Below are positions 1-8,046 of a stretch of DNA of 64,000 nt, one piece after another. The notes below the pieces were generated by a model. It did not search any database. It was not told where the DNA came from and saw nothing but the letters and a program-made list of their open reading frames with translations. The DNA is from Taishania sp964580465 (GTDB taxonomy: Bacteria; Bacteroidota; Bacteroidia; Flavobacteriales_D; Crocinitomicaceae). A program made the position numbers and the translations under genes. Positions within the stretch are counted from its first letter, which is position 1. Every line of letters starts with the position of its first letter. The stretch covers positions 62,001 through 126,000 of the forward strand of contig CAZOKJ010000002.1 in the NCBI GenBank assembly GCA_964580465.1. Direction: 5' to 3'.

Positions 1-1444
1 CTAAATCAACCGGAAAACCACTTGGTTCGTTGCCATTGATGTCAATAACGTGTATTTTTTTATTCGTAGTAATGAGCAATTGTGTTTTGTCATTAGCATA
101 AATATCAATCAAATTTGCCTCTCCAACAATACTTTCCTGCAAATCTTTTTCCCATTTCTTTTGGTCATTTTCAAAGTAAGAAAGTAAATTATTTTGAGTC
201 AATACATAGAAGTTGTGTGAGTCAATGAAATAAATTCCTGAAGCAACGCCATTCACAACAAAGGAATTGGTCGCAATTTGTGGCGTGTTGTTACTTGTTG
301 TTTCCTTACCTGTAGTTGAACCTACTTTAGTTGTTAGCAAAAGATGTTCATAGATAGAAATAGATTCTTTACCTGAAGCATTGACCTTTCTGTAATTCAC
401 TTTTTGAGGTAAACGGCCATAGATTTCTTCTGCCCTTTTGGGTTGTTGAGCCAAAGTGTTGCCGAGTTTATAGTCAGCAATCACCATTTCACAAGCTAAT
501 TTATTAGAAGAAAAAACCACATAATCATCCAGTTGATAGATGTAAAAACCATTGCTATTTTGCATTAATTTTGTCAATCGACTGCCTTCAAAATAAGCTG
601 ATTCTTCGTTGTTTGCTTCTTTTCTATAAAAATCATACAATACTTGAATTGGTTCTTGGCCTTCAATATAGTCTGAAACAAATACCTCTAATTCGTTGAT
701 TTTTAATTTCACCAATCCATATTTCAACCAATTGTTCATCGGACTGTTTTTTAATTCAGGCTCGATGTAGCGCAAATAATCCGTTTCGTAAAACTCGTAA
801 AAAGAGCAAGAAGAAGGAATAACAGCAGCAAAAACCACTTTGTCATTCACTTTACTACCTGCTATTTTTTCATCAACACTCGATTTGTATTCGACAATAC
901 CGTGAGCTTTCACATAGATATCTACTACAGCAGGTTCGCTCACAGTGAAGCGAATCAACGCAGCGTCGGCATTTGAATCAAAATGTAATTCCTCCCAATG
1001 AGCAGCATGTTTTAAATAATTTCCATTTGAAAAATACAATTTGTTTTTGTCGAATTGGCCTATTAAAGATCCTATTTTAAGTGTTTTTCCATTCCATGAA
1101 AACTGACTAACCCCCTTAAAAAAAGAAACTAAGTTTTCTTCTTTGATTTCTTTTTTAGCAATGATGATAAACTGTCCTCTTTTTTTGGACAGATACATTC
1201 TTTCGATGTTTTCTGGATTTATTTCTTGAATAAATTGTTTGATTTCAGGTAGTTGGAAGTCAAATTCTTGTAAAAGAGCGTCTTTTTTGTTTGGATTAAG
1301 CAGTACGATAACCTCCTCATCTTCATCTCCAAAGACATATTCAGGAAGGTATTGTTTTCCTTGATTGATACGGTCATACGTTGCATAGCCAAGCCACAGC
1401 AAGCTGACTACAGTTGAGATAATTAAGAATATTCGGCCAAACAT
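1..1444 (-). CDS. Membrane-anchored protein of unknown function, partial (C-terminus outside window)
   Basis: The frame is open from an ATG at 1444 down to base 2 and runs off the window edge, giving about 481 visible codons. The first 20 residues form one hydrophobic segment (MFGRIFLIISTVVSLLWLGY), so it is a signal anchor or signal peptide, with the rest presumably outside the cytoplasm. The last visible residues (VIDINGNEPSGFPVDL) look like a blade motif of FG-GAP/PQQ-type beta-propellers, which suggests that a propeller begins here; this is inference. I recognise no family for the first 400 residues. A TAATTTTG promoter element lies 4 bases upstream of the ATG, supporting this start and suggesting a leaderless transcript. 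Confidence 0.75.
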   Translation of the reverse strand, partial: MFGRIFLIISTVVSLLWLGYATYDRINQGKQYLPEYVFGDEDEEVIVLLNPNKKDALLQEFDFQLPEIKQFIQEINPENIERMYLSKKRGQFIIIAKKEIKEENLVSFFKGVSQFSWNGKTLKIGSLIGQFDKNKLYFSNGNYLKHAAHWEELHFDSNADAALIRFTVSEPAVVDIYVKAHGIVEYKSSVDEKIAGSKVNDKVVFAAVIPSSCSFYEFYETDYLRYIEPELKNSPMNNWLKYGLVKLKINELEVFVSDYIEGQEPIQVLYDFYRKEANNEESAYFEGSRLTKLMQNSNGFYIYQLDDYVVFSSNKLACEMVIADYKLGNTLAQQPKRAEEIYGRLPQKVNYRKVNASGKESISIYEHLLLTTKVGSTTGKETTSNNTPQIATNSFVVNGVASGIYFIDSHNFYVLTQNNLLSYFENDQKKWEKDLQESIVGEANLIDIYANDKTQLLITTNKKIHVIDINGNEPSGFPVDL

Positions 1445-1761
1445 AGTTCAAAATTACTCGAAATAAGCAGTAGATAATAGTTGATTTAAAGAAAGAAATT
1501 AACATAAAAATGTTAAACCCAATAGAATCTAGAGATGAACTATCACTCTTTTACAGGTTGACCCTTTGATTGAATGACGTTAAGACTTAGTGGTAATAAT
1601 GATTGATAAGTCTTTTAAGAATGTATGAATATGATTCAATAAGATTTTCGTTTGTTGAATAATTGTATTTATGGTTAACAAACCTCCTCCCTCTATCTCC
1701 CTCCTATGGGGGAAGCAGAGTGGTTTTTTCTAGTCAATTTGTCAACTAGTCACCCAGTTAA
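1445..1761. other. 317-base intergenic region
   Basis: No credible ORF is seen. It holds the promoter of the minus-strand gene at its left end. At 1681-1725 there is a C-rich tract containing CCCTCCTATGGGGG, which looks like a piece of a dispersed intergenic repeat. The right end (CTAGTCAATTTGTCAACTAG and similar) has short self-complementary runs but no clear terminator for rnhB. Confidence 0.5.
1449..1456 (-). promoter_or_regulatory. -7 element TAATTTTG of the partial gene
   Basis: On the minus strand TAATTTTG matches the Bacteroidota -7 consensus TAnnTTTG and is followed by AACT and then the ATG at 1444. I see no TTG at the right distance upstream. Transcription would begin at or next to the start codon. 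Confidence 0.45.
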
Positions 1762-2370
1762 TTAATCATCAAACAAATTAAGTTGCCCAGAACCAAGCAA
1801 ATTAAACGTCATTCTATGATAGGGTGACACACCATATTTTGCGATTCCATCTCGGTGTTTTTTCGTTGGATAGCCCTTATTTTTATTCCAATCGTAGAAT
1901 GGATATTCCACGTGCTGTTTGTCCATGATATCGTCACGATAAGTTTTGGCCAAAATAGATGCAGCAGCGATGGACAAAAAGCGAGCGTCTCCTTTTACCA
2001 TGCAAGTGTGAGGGATGGATGGATAGGGAGTGAAGCGATTACCATCAATGAGTAGATGCTCTGGTTTAACGCTCAATTGTTTAATTGCCCTGTGCATGGC
2101 TTCAAAGCTAGCCTTTAGGATGTTTATTTCGTCGATTTCTACATGATCAACGATTCCAACAGCCCATGCAATTGCCTCTTTTTCGATGATAGGGCGCAAT
2201 TCATATCTTTTTTTATCCGTCAACTGTTTAGAGTCATTTAAAAACTCATTATAAAAATCGACAGGCAAGATGACAGCAGCAGCTACTACAGGTCCAGCAA
2301 GGCAACCGCGACCAGCTTCATCGCAACCAGCTTCTATTAAATTCTCGTTATAAAATGCAGCTAAACTCAT
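1762..2370 (-). CDS. rnhB: Ribonuclease HII
   Basis: RNase HII cuts the RNA strand of RNA:DNA hybrids and starts removal of misincorporated ribonucleotides in the cytoplasm. The 202-residue protein has the family length. The N-terminal GCDEAGRGCLAGPV block carries the metal-binding Asp-Glu pair, and further acidic catalytic positions appear in LLIDGN (about residue 109) and in the KGDARFLSIAAASILAK block (about 125-141). The gene stands alone: its neighbours are the partial gene downstream on the same strand and a divergent small secreted protein. No clear promoter is seen on its own strand. Confidence 0.96.
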   Translation of the reverse strand: MSLAAFYNENLIEAGCDEAGRGCLAGPVVAAAVILPVDFYNEFLNDSKQLTDKKRYELRPIIEKEAIAWAVGIVDHVEIDEINILKASFEAMHRAIKQLSVKPEHLLIDGNRFTPYPSIPHTCMVKGDARFLSIAAASILAKTYRDDIMDKQHVEYPFYDWNKNKGYPTKKHRDGIAKYGVSPYHRMTFNLLGSGQLNLFDD

Positions 2371-2388
2371 TTATTTTTGTTAAAATGC

Positions 2389-2417
2389 TTGTAAATTTAA
2401 AATTTATTTTATCTTTG
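2389..2417 (+). promoter_or_regulatory. Promoter TTG-N18-TATCTTTG
   Basis: TTG at 2389-2391, an 18-base spacer, then TATCTTTG at 2410-2417: a full match to the Bacteroidota -33/-7 consensus. It lies about 50 bases upstream of the ATG at 2469. Confidence 0.7.
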
Positions 2418-2468
2418 GTACAACTTTTGTAGGTATATTTACGTTATAATAGTATAAAACAAGAAGAT

Positions 2469-2831
2469 ATGAAAACAATTTTTTCAACAATAGTATTTGT
2501 TTTGGCGATGGCTTTTTCTTTTGGACAAGATTTAGCTGTAGTAAAATCCGCTAAAGATTTAACAGGCATAAAAGAGACTGGTAAGGGGTATATTACCTTG
2601 CCGGCAGAGATGACAAAAGATGCTGTAGCTGCGAGTGCTAGTTATTACACACGTTATTTTACAGTTGACTTTAATGAGAACACAAAAGTGGCTACCATTA
2701 CAATGGTGAACAATGATGAGCGCTCACGTCAAGTAATCGTTCGATTTTTAGTAGCTTGCTCTATTCAAAAGATAGATGTTGCAGGAGATGTTATTTCTCG
2801 AGATGATTTATTTGAGAAATACTTACGCTAA
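2469..2831 (+). CDS. Small secreted protein of unknown function
   Basis: The protein has 120 residues and a clear signal peptide (MKTIFSTIVFVLAMAFSFGQ, cleavage probably after Gly19 or Gln20) without a lipobox, so the mature part of about 100 residues should be periplasmic or exported. The mature chain looks like a small alpha/beta domain (YYTRYFTVDFNENTKVATITMV, then a VIVRFLVAC strand) with a single cysteine. I recognise no family. It has its own consensus promoter and a terminator right after it, so it is transcribed alone. Confidence 0.75.
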   Translation: MKTIFSTIVFVLAMAFSFGQDLAVVKSAKDLTGIKETGKGYITLPAEMTKDAVAASASYYTRYFTVDFNENTKVATITMVNNDERSRQVIVRFLVACSIQKIDVAGDVISRDDLFEKYLR

Positions 2832-2853
2832 TTAACCAAAAAGGAACAATTTT

Positions 2854-2879
2854 AAAGGAACTGTTGGGCTCCTTTTTTT
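2854..2879 (+). terminator. Intrinsic terminator of the small secreted protein gene
   Basis: AAAGGA pairs with TCCTTT around an ACTGTTGGGC loop and is followed by a T-run, 20 bases after the stop codon. Confidence 0.6.
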
Positions 2880-2897
2880 ATTTCCAAAAAAAGCCAA

Positions 2898-2913
2898 TGT
2901 TCAATAATGAACA
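2898..2913. promoter_or_regulatory. Dyad TGTTCA-N4-TGAACA upstream of HU
   Basis: Six-base inverted repeat 100 bases upstream of the HU promoter. A second palindrome with a similar core (TTCAATATTGAA) lies at 3037-3048. Together they could be binding sites for a regulator, but short palindromes arise by chance in AT-rich DNA. Confidence 0.25.
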
Positions 2914-2997
2914 GTTTTTCAGCGCATTAACAAGCACTAGAAGGCCAAAAAAAGTTGTTTTTTAGCTGAATGATGTAAATTAATCGTTAAAAAACAG

Positions 2998-3026
2998 TTG
3001 GTTATGAAAAAACTAATGTATTTTTG
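2998..3026 (+). promoter_or_regulatory. HU promoter TTG-N18-TATTTTTG
   Basis: TTG at 2998-3000 and TATTTTTG at 3019-3026 with an 18-base spacer. The transcript would start near 3032, giving a leader of about 40 bases that contains the palindrome TTCAATATTGAA (3037-3048). Confidence 0.75.
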
Positions 3027-3070
3027 CACCCGAATATTCAATATTGAACAAATAATTAAAATTTTAGAAA

Positions 3071-3361
3071 ATGACTAAAGCAGACATCGTTGCAAGTATT
3101 GCAGAGGAGACAGGATTAGAAAGATCAGAAGTTTTAAAAACAGTTGAAGCATTTATGACATCTGTTAAGGACTCTTTGGCTAAAGGAGAAAATGTTTACT
3201 TACGTGGCTTTGGTAGCTTCATCGTTAAAGAAAGAGCTGAGAAAACAGGAAGAAACATTTCTAAAAACACGACAATCATTATTCCAGCACACAACATTCC
3301 TTCATTCAAACCTGCAAAAACATTTGTAGAAGAAGTGAAAAATAAAGTTGTTGTTAAATAA
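3071..3361 (+). CDS. HU/IHF-family DNA-binding protein
   Basis: Nucleoid protein that binds and bends DNA as a dimer. The 96 residues match the family length and layout: an N-terminal helical dimerisation part (MTKADIVASIAEETGLERSEV), the central RGFGSFIVKERAEKTGRNI block (about 45-63) that starts the DNA-binding arm, then PAHNIPSFKPAK (about 74-85) and a C-terminal helix. It has its own promoter, with a hairpin terminator about 57 bases after its stop. Bacteroidota carry several HU/IHF paralogues, so no symbol is assigned. Confidence 0.95.
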   Translation: MTKADIVASIAEETGLERSEVLKTVEAFMTSVKDSLAKGENVYLRGFGSFIVKERAEKTGRNISKNTTIIIPAHNIPSFKPAKTFVEEVKNKVVVK

Positions 3362-3409
3362 TTTCCATTTTTTATTACTAAAAAATCATTATTATTTAAT
3401 AGATTTTTT

Positions 3410-3417
3410 TAACTTTG
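3410..3417 (+). promoter_or_regulatory. -7 element TAACTTTG upstream of the bS22-like gene
   Basis: TAACTTTG matches TAnnTTTG exactly; no good TTG lies upstream. The predicted start point (about 3422-3424) falls inside the left arm of the hairpin at 3418-3441. Confidence 0.5.
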
Positions 3418-3449
3418 CACTCCCGTTGTCGCTCGGGAGTGTTTTTTTT
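3418..3449 (+). terminator. HU terminator overlapping the next promoter
   Basis: Perfect 8-bp stem CACTCCCG/CGGGAGTG (3418-3425 with 3434-3441), an 8-base loop and eight T's. It would end HU transcripts. A transcript started from the -7 element at 3410 would lack the first bases of the left arm, so the hairpin might not form in it. Confidence 0.7.
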
Positions 3450-3504
3450 ACTCAAAGCGACGAAGAAATTGAAAAATAGAGTTATTAATTTAATATAAAA
3501 AGTT

Positions 3505-3597
3505 ATGCCAAGCGGTAAAAAAAGAAAGAGACATAAAATGGCTACGCACAAGCGTAAGAAGAGACTAAGAAAAAATCGTCACAAGAAGAAAAAATAG
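3505..3597 (+). CDS. AURKAIP1/COX24-domain small ribosomal protein (bS22/mS38-like)
   Basis: A 30-residue ORF, MPSGKKRKRHKMATHKRK followed by a Lys/Arg-rich tail ending in KKKK, too short for most ORF callers. About 70 percent of residues are Lys, Arg or His. This composition and the KRKRHKM.THKRKKRLRKNRHK pattern match the short AURKAIP1/COX24-domain proteins annotated across Bacteroidota, related to mitochondrial mS38 and mycobacterial bS22, which sit in the small ribosomal subunit near the decoding region. It lies between the HU terminator and rng. The gap to rng is 83 bases with no terminator, so the two may be co-transcribed. Confidence 0.85.
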   Translation: MPSGKKRKRHKMATHKRKKRLRKNRHKKKK

Positions 3598-3680
3598 TTT
3601 CTAAGACTTTGTTGTAGAGTAACTTAGTGAGTGTGTCTTGCTAAGTTATTTCTATTTTATTAACTTAAAAATTAGCTTTC

Positions 3681-5228
3681 GTGAGTTTAGAACTTGTAGT
3701 CGATGTTCGTGATAACGGCATTTGGCTTGCGCTGTTGAGTGATGGAAAGCTGGTGGAATTGCACGAGGAACAAGGTAACACGGACTTTGCAGTAGGGGAT
3801 ATTTATCTCGGTAAAGTTAGAAAAGTGGTACCCAGTTTAAATGCTGCTTTTGTAGATGTAGGTTACGAAAAAGATGCGTTTCTACATTATTTAGACTTAG
3901 GACCTCAATTTAATTCTTTGAATAAATTTACCAAAGACACTTTGAAAAATAAACAAAGTGTAGCGGATTTGATGTACTTCAAAATGGAGAAGGAAATCCC
4001 TAAAGATGGTAAAGTGACTGATATTGTTTCTTCTTCTTCACCTATTTTGGTGCAGGTAGCGAAAGAACCTATTTCAAGTAAAGGCCCACGCTTAAGTGCA
4101 GAAATCACTTTGGCTGGGCGCTATTTGGTGTTGGTTCCATTTTCTGATAAAGTCTCAATTTCTCAAAAAATTCGCGAAGCGAAGGAAAGAGATCGTCTAA
4201 AAGAATTGGTGGAAGCCATCCGACCGAAAAATTTCGGTGTCATTATTCGAACAGTAGCAGAACATAAAAAAGTAGATCAAATTGATCAAGACTTGAAAGA
4301 TCTGTTAGGGAAATGGCGTACTATGTTTGCAAATTTGAAAACTGCTGTGCCCCCTAAACGCGTGTTGGGTGAAATGGATAAAACAACGTCTATTTTACGC
4401 GATATGCTAAACGCTGATTTTACGCACATTCATATCAACAATACCTCTACTTTTGATGAGTTGAAGGAATACGTCAGTGGAATTGCTCCAGGACGTGAAA
4501 AAATATTGAAGCTTTATGATGGCAAACTTAGTATGTTTGAAAAGTTTGGTATCAATAAGCAAATTAAAACATTGTTCGGTAAAAAGGTGCCTTTACCAAG
4601 TGGTGGCTACCTAATTATTGAGCATACAGAAGCAATGCACGTTATTGACGTCAACTCTGGTAATAGAAAAGGAGCGGACGGACAAGAAAGCAATGCGCTC
4701 TCCACAAACATGGAGGCAGCGGAAGAAATTGCTCGTGTGTTGCAACTAAGAGATATGGGTGGTATTATCTGCGTTGACTTTATCGATATGCATGATAAAG
4801 CAAACAATAAAGCACTATACGAACACCTTAAAACGGTGATGAAATCGGATAGAGCGAAACACAATATCTTGCCGCCATCCAAATTTGGTGTGGTGGAAAT
4901 TACGCGCCAACGTGTGCGACCAGAAACTGAAATCAAAACAGCTGAAACGTGCCCTACTTGTCACGGAACAGGTGAAGTACAAGCAAGTATTCTTTTTGCA
5001 GAAGAAATTGAATCTAACTTGCATTACTTGTTAACCGAACGTAAAGAGCCTAAAGTAGCTGTGTTGGTACATCCATACCTTGAGTCTCATTTTAAAAGAG
5101 GAATTATTTCACGCCAAGTAAAATGGTTCTTTAAATATAAAAAATGGATTCCTGTGAGAGGTGTTACTGCTTTCCCTTTGTTGCAGTACGCTTTTATGGA
5201 TAAAAATAATAAAGAAATTACGCTTTGA
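3681..5228 (+). CDS. rng: Ribonuclease E/G family endoribonuclease
   Basis: Single-strand-specific endoribonuclease for rRNA maturation and mRNA decay. At 515 residues it is RNase G-sized and lacks the long C-terminal scaffold of RNase E. Visible parts are an S1-like domain near the N-terminus (VGDIYLGKVRKVVPSLNAAF, about 38-57), the catalytic aspartates in HVIDVNSG (about 322) and CVDFIDM (about 366), and the Zn-link CPTCHGTG (about 428) that joins subunits. The start is a GTG (MSLELVVDV). recX begins 1 base after its stop, so the two are translationally close. The upstream neighbour is the bS22-like gene, which fits a ribosome and RNA-processing context. Confidence 0.96.
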   Translation: MSLELVVDVRDNGIWLALLSDGKLVELHEEQGNTDFAVGDIYLGKVRKVVPSLNAAFVDVGYEKDAFLHYLDLGPQFNSLNKFTKDTLKNKQSVADLMYFKMEKEIPKDGKVTDIVSSSSPILVQVAKEPISSKGPRLSAEITLAGRYLVLVPFSDKVSISQKIREAKERDRLKELVEAIRPKNFGVIIRTVAEHKKVDQIDQDLKDLLGKWRTMFANLKTAVPPKRVLGEMDKTTSILRDMLNADFTHIHINNTSTFDELKEYVSGIAPGREKILKLYDGKLSMFEKFGINKQIKTLFGKKVPLPSGGYLIIEHTEAMHVIDVNSGNRKGADGQESNALSTNMEAAEEIARVLQLRDMGGIICVDFIDMHDKANNKALYEHLKTVMKSDRAKHNILPPSKFGVVEITRQRVRPETEIKTAETCPTCHGTGEVQASILFAEEIESNLHYLLTERKEPKVAVLVHPYLESHFKRGIISRQVKWFFKYKKWIPVRGVTAFPLLQYAFMDKNNKEITL

Positions 5229-5229
5229 C

Positions 5230-5700
5230 ATGAAGTCGGAGCGTAATTTCTCCTTTTTACAAGCTAAGCACAAAATTGAAGCCTACTGTGCTTACCAAGA
5301 TAGATGTCATTATGAAGTGGCAACCAAACTCCATGAATGGGGTATCACTGGTGAACAAAAAGAACAACTAATTTCTGATTTGATTTCCAATCGCTTTTTG
5401 GATGAAGAACGTTTTGCACTAAGCTATGCTTCGGGTAAATTTCGCATCAAACGATGGGGAAAAGTAAAGATTAAACAGCACTTAAAAGCTAAGTTTATTC
5501 CAGAATATTGCATTAAAAAAGCATTGAATAGCATTGATCCAGATGAGTATTACACAACTTTAATCGACCTTGTTAATAGAAAAAAAGAAGATCTTCAAAA
5601 TGAACGTGATTCTTGGACAAAAAAAGCAAAAATCATGCGATATTTGGCTTCTAAAGGTTACGAACAATCTCTCATTTATGAAGTGATGGAGGAGGGGTAA
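5230..5700 (+). CDS. recX: Regulatory protein RecX
   Basis: RecX binds RecA filaments and limits recombinase activity. I choose the ATG at 5230 (MKSERNFSFLQAKHKIEAYC), one base after the rng stop; the longer frame starting at 5161 lies inside rng. This gives 156 residues, normal for the family. The RecX three-helix repeats are visible: AYCAYQDRCHYEVATKLHEWG, then LISNRFLDEERFALSYASGKFRIKRWGKVKI (the diagnostic FLDEERFA segment), then the C-terminal IMRYLASKGYEQSLIYEVM repeat. RecX next to an RNase G gene rather than recA is common outside proteobacteria. Confidence 0.93.
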   Translation: MKSERNFSFLQAKHKIEAYCAYQDRCHYEVATKLHEWGITGEQKEQLISDLISNRFLDEERFALSYASGKFRIKRWGKVKIKQHLKAKFIPEYCIKKALNSIDPDEYYTTLIDLVNRKKEDLQNERDSWTKKAKIMRYLASKGYEQSLIYEVMEEG

Positions 5701-5820
5701 GCTATTTCTAGCAATTTTTCAAATTTAAATAGGTGATAAATTATTGTTAATTTTCAAAATACCTGTTTTCTTTATACCTAATTTTTATACCTTTACGCAT
5801 ACACACACTGTTAGTAAAAA

Positions 5821-7137
5821 ATGCTTTACCGATTATTAAAATTCATTATTAAAATAGCTGTTCACCTTTATTATGCTGAAATAAAGGTAAGGAATCGGCA
5901 TTTTATGGAAATGAATAAACCTATGATTCTCATCGCTAACCACCCGAATACCTTGATGGATGCGTTGATGATTGGCATTATTTCCCCTCGACCAGTGTAT
6001 TACATGACAAAGGCAACTTATTTTAATCGTAAGTGGAAAATGAAGCTCCTTCGCTCAATTAATATGATTCCAATTAATCGCTCAACGGAATCTAAAATTG
6101 ATGGGGTAGATAATGATTCTGTGTTTGAAGAATGTTACCAACTATTAGCAGAGGGAAAAACCTTGGTAATTTTTCCTGAAGGAAATAGTCAAATGGAATG
6201 GTCTTTGAGGAAGTTAAAGTCGGGAACGGCACGTATCGCTTTAGAAACTGAATTAAGAAACGGCGGTAAACTAGACTTGAGAATTGTCCCAATCGGTTTA
6301 ATGTACATGCAAGGGGAGAAGTTTAGAAGTAACGTATTGGTTAATTTTGGAGAAGGAATATCGGTGACTAATCATTTGGAGACGTATAAAGTCAATAAAT
6401 CGCTCGCTGCAAAACACTTGACTGCTGAAATGACCGATTTGTTGGAAAATGTATTGGTAACAACACAAAACAAGGAGCAAGAAGCTGTTGTTTTTTCTTT
6501 GGTAGAGCACTTACAGTCGCGATACCTTCACAATGCTGAAACGGCTGAATCAGAGTTGGAACTTATCCGAAAAGTAAGGGATAATATCAACCGATTGACC
6601 ATGGAAAACCCGAAAAGACTTGAAGAAATACAGCAATTACTGTGGAATTTGAATTGGAAAGCATCTAAATTGGCTATTCGCAAAGATTTTTTAGATAGAG
6701 GATTGCGATCGTCCTTGTTTATACGGCAGATTTTTACTTCCATTATTGCATTAGTGATTGGTTTTCCAGTGTTTTTGCTAGGTTTTTTATTTAATTTCAT
6801 TCCGCACTTTTTGACAGGTTTTCTGTTGCGCGATGTGATTAAGATTTCTCGCGAATTTTATGCACCTGTTTCAGTGATTATTAGCTTGTTTTTGCATCCA
6901 TTAACCTATTTAGTGTTTAGTTATTTTTTCTATCACCTTTTTGAACCTCCATTTTATGTGGTGATTATGCACTTCTTTTTAATGCCATTTTTAGGATTGT
7001 TCAGTCTGCATTTTGCAAACTATCTAAAACACATTTCCTATAAAGTAAAGTACACTTTCTTATTAATGAATAACAGAAACCTTATTCTAGAGATGAAAGA
7101 ACAGCGTCAATTGTTGTTTAAATTGTTGTTTGAATGA
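5821..7137 (+). CDS. Lysophospholipid (1-acylglycerol-3-phosphate) acyltransferase family protein
   Basis: Membrane acyltransferase of the PlsC superfamily, which adds a fatty acyl chain to a lysophospholipid or related acceptor. Motif I is NHPNTLMD (about residue 40, the NHxxxxD catalytic pair) and motif III is FPEGNSQ (about 119). The N-terminal 220 residues hold the catalytic domain. The C-terminal half has a helical linker, then hydrophobic segments (about 300-400) that look like three or four membrane spans, making the protein (438 aa) longer than PlsC itself (about 240). The next gene, an EI24-type membrane protein, follows after 14 bases, so the two are probably co-transcribed. The real acceptor cannot be told from sequence. 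Confidence 0.88.
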   Translation: MLYRLLKFIIKIAVHLYYAEIKVRNRHFMEMNKPMILIANHPNTLMDALMIGIISPRPVYYMTKATYFNRKWKMKLLRSINMIPINRSTESKIDGVDNDSVFEECYQLLAEGKTLVIFPEGNSQMEWSLRKLKSGTARIALETELRNGGKLDLRIVPIGLMYMQGEKFRSNVLVNFGEGISVTNHLETYKVNKSLAAKHLTAEMTDLLENVLVTTQNKEQEAVVFSLVEHLQSRYLHNAETAESELELIRKVRDNINRLTMENPKRLEEIQQLLWNLNWKASKLAIRKDFLDRGLRSSLFIRQIFTSIIALVIGFPVFLLGFLFNFIPHFLTGFLLRDVIKISREFYAPVSVIISLFLHPLTYLVFSYFFYHLFEPPFYVVIMHFFLMPFLGLFSLHFANYLKHISYKVKYTFLLMNNRNLILEMKEQRQLLFKLLFE

Positions 7138-7151
7138 TTATTTAAGTAGTT

Positions 7152-8009
7152 GTGAAACCATTTTTTAGTGAATTTTTATTGGGTATTCAATCTTATGGCA
7201 AAGCATTGAAATTTATTCGCCAACACCGCTTGTATTGGTATTTTTTTCTACCTGCGATACTCATGTTGTTTATTTATTCTATTGGAAATCAATTGATGAA
7301 TTACCAAATAAACGCTGATTTATCCAATATGAACGGCATTGTATGGTATTTTATCTATTCCGCTTTAAACATTTCTATTGCACTTTTATTAATGAAATTT
7401 GCTAAATACATTGTGGTTGTTACTTTATCACCTCTTCTTTCTTTTTTAAGTCAAAAAAGCGAACGTTTATTGTCTGGCGCTACGTATCAAGCCAATTGGA
7501 AACAAATTATGAACGATGTAAGAAGAGGAATTCGCTTGGCAATACGAAACATACTTTGGGAATATTTTTTCTTTTTAGTCATTTTGATAATCGCAACCAT
7601 TGGCTGGGGAAATCCTACAGAATCACCATTGTTTTACCTCACCATTGCTATTGGTTTTTACTATTATGGATTTAGTTTTTTAGATTATTACAACGAGCGA
7701 AAAAAATTAGATGAACGAAGAAGCATTGCCTTTGTTCGCAAACATCGTGGATTAGCAGTTGGCATTGGAACAGTTTATTCGCTGTTAATTCTAGTTCCTG
7801 TTGATTTGACCATTTTATTTTCTATTTCACAACCTTACCAATTAACATGGAATGATTATGGTACTATTGGCATGCATTTTGCTTTGTGGATATTAGCTTC
7901 GATAGCACCCATTTTGGCTATTGTGAGTGCTACGTTGGCCATGGAGAAAACGAAAGAGCTTTATCCTGAAGATTTTTTCATTGAAAATTTGCAGGTTTCG
8001 GAAGAATAA
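7152..8009 (+). CDS. EI24/CysZ-type membrane protein
   Basis: The 285-residue polytopic protein has about five or six hydrophobic spans and the layout of the EI24 (CysZ-like) family, including GIQSYGKALKFIRQHRLYWYFFLPAI at the N-terminus and the conserved middle stretch YYYGFSFLDYYNERKKLDERRSI (about 176-198). CysZ of proteobacteria moves sulfate, but the role of the Bacteroidota members is unknown, so no transport function is assigned. The start is GTG at 7152, 14 bases after the acyltransferase stop. A co-transcribed role in envelope lipids is possible but is inference. Confidence 0.82.
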   Translation: MKPFFSEFLLGIQSYGKALKFIRQHRLYWYFFLPAILMLFIYSIGNQLMNYQINADLSNMNGIVWYFIYSALNISIALLLMKFAKYIVVVTLSPLLSFLSQKSERLLSGATYQANWKQIMNDVRRGIRLAIRNILWEYFFFLVILIIATIGWGNPTESPLFYLTIAIGFYYYGFSFLDYYNERKKLDERRSIAFVRKHRGLAVGIGTVYSLLILVPVDLTILFSISQPYQLTWNDYGTIGMHFALWILASIAPILAIVSATLAMEKTKELYPEDFFIENLQVSEE

Positions 8010-8046
8010 GCTACTTTTATATGAATTTTGATTAAATTTTTTAAAA

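Noticed and set aside
3905..5024. Minus-strand ORFs inside rng
   Set aside because: Shadows of a well-conserved gene.
5161..5232. recX starting at 5161
   Set aside because: That start is inside rng; the ATG right after the rng stop gives a normal RecX length.
5701..5730. Terminator after recX (GCTA/TAGC)
   Set aside because: Only four base pairs, too weak to call.
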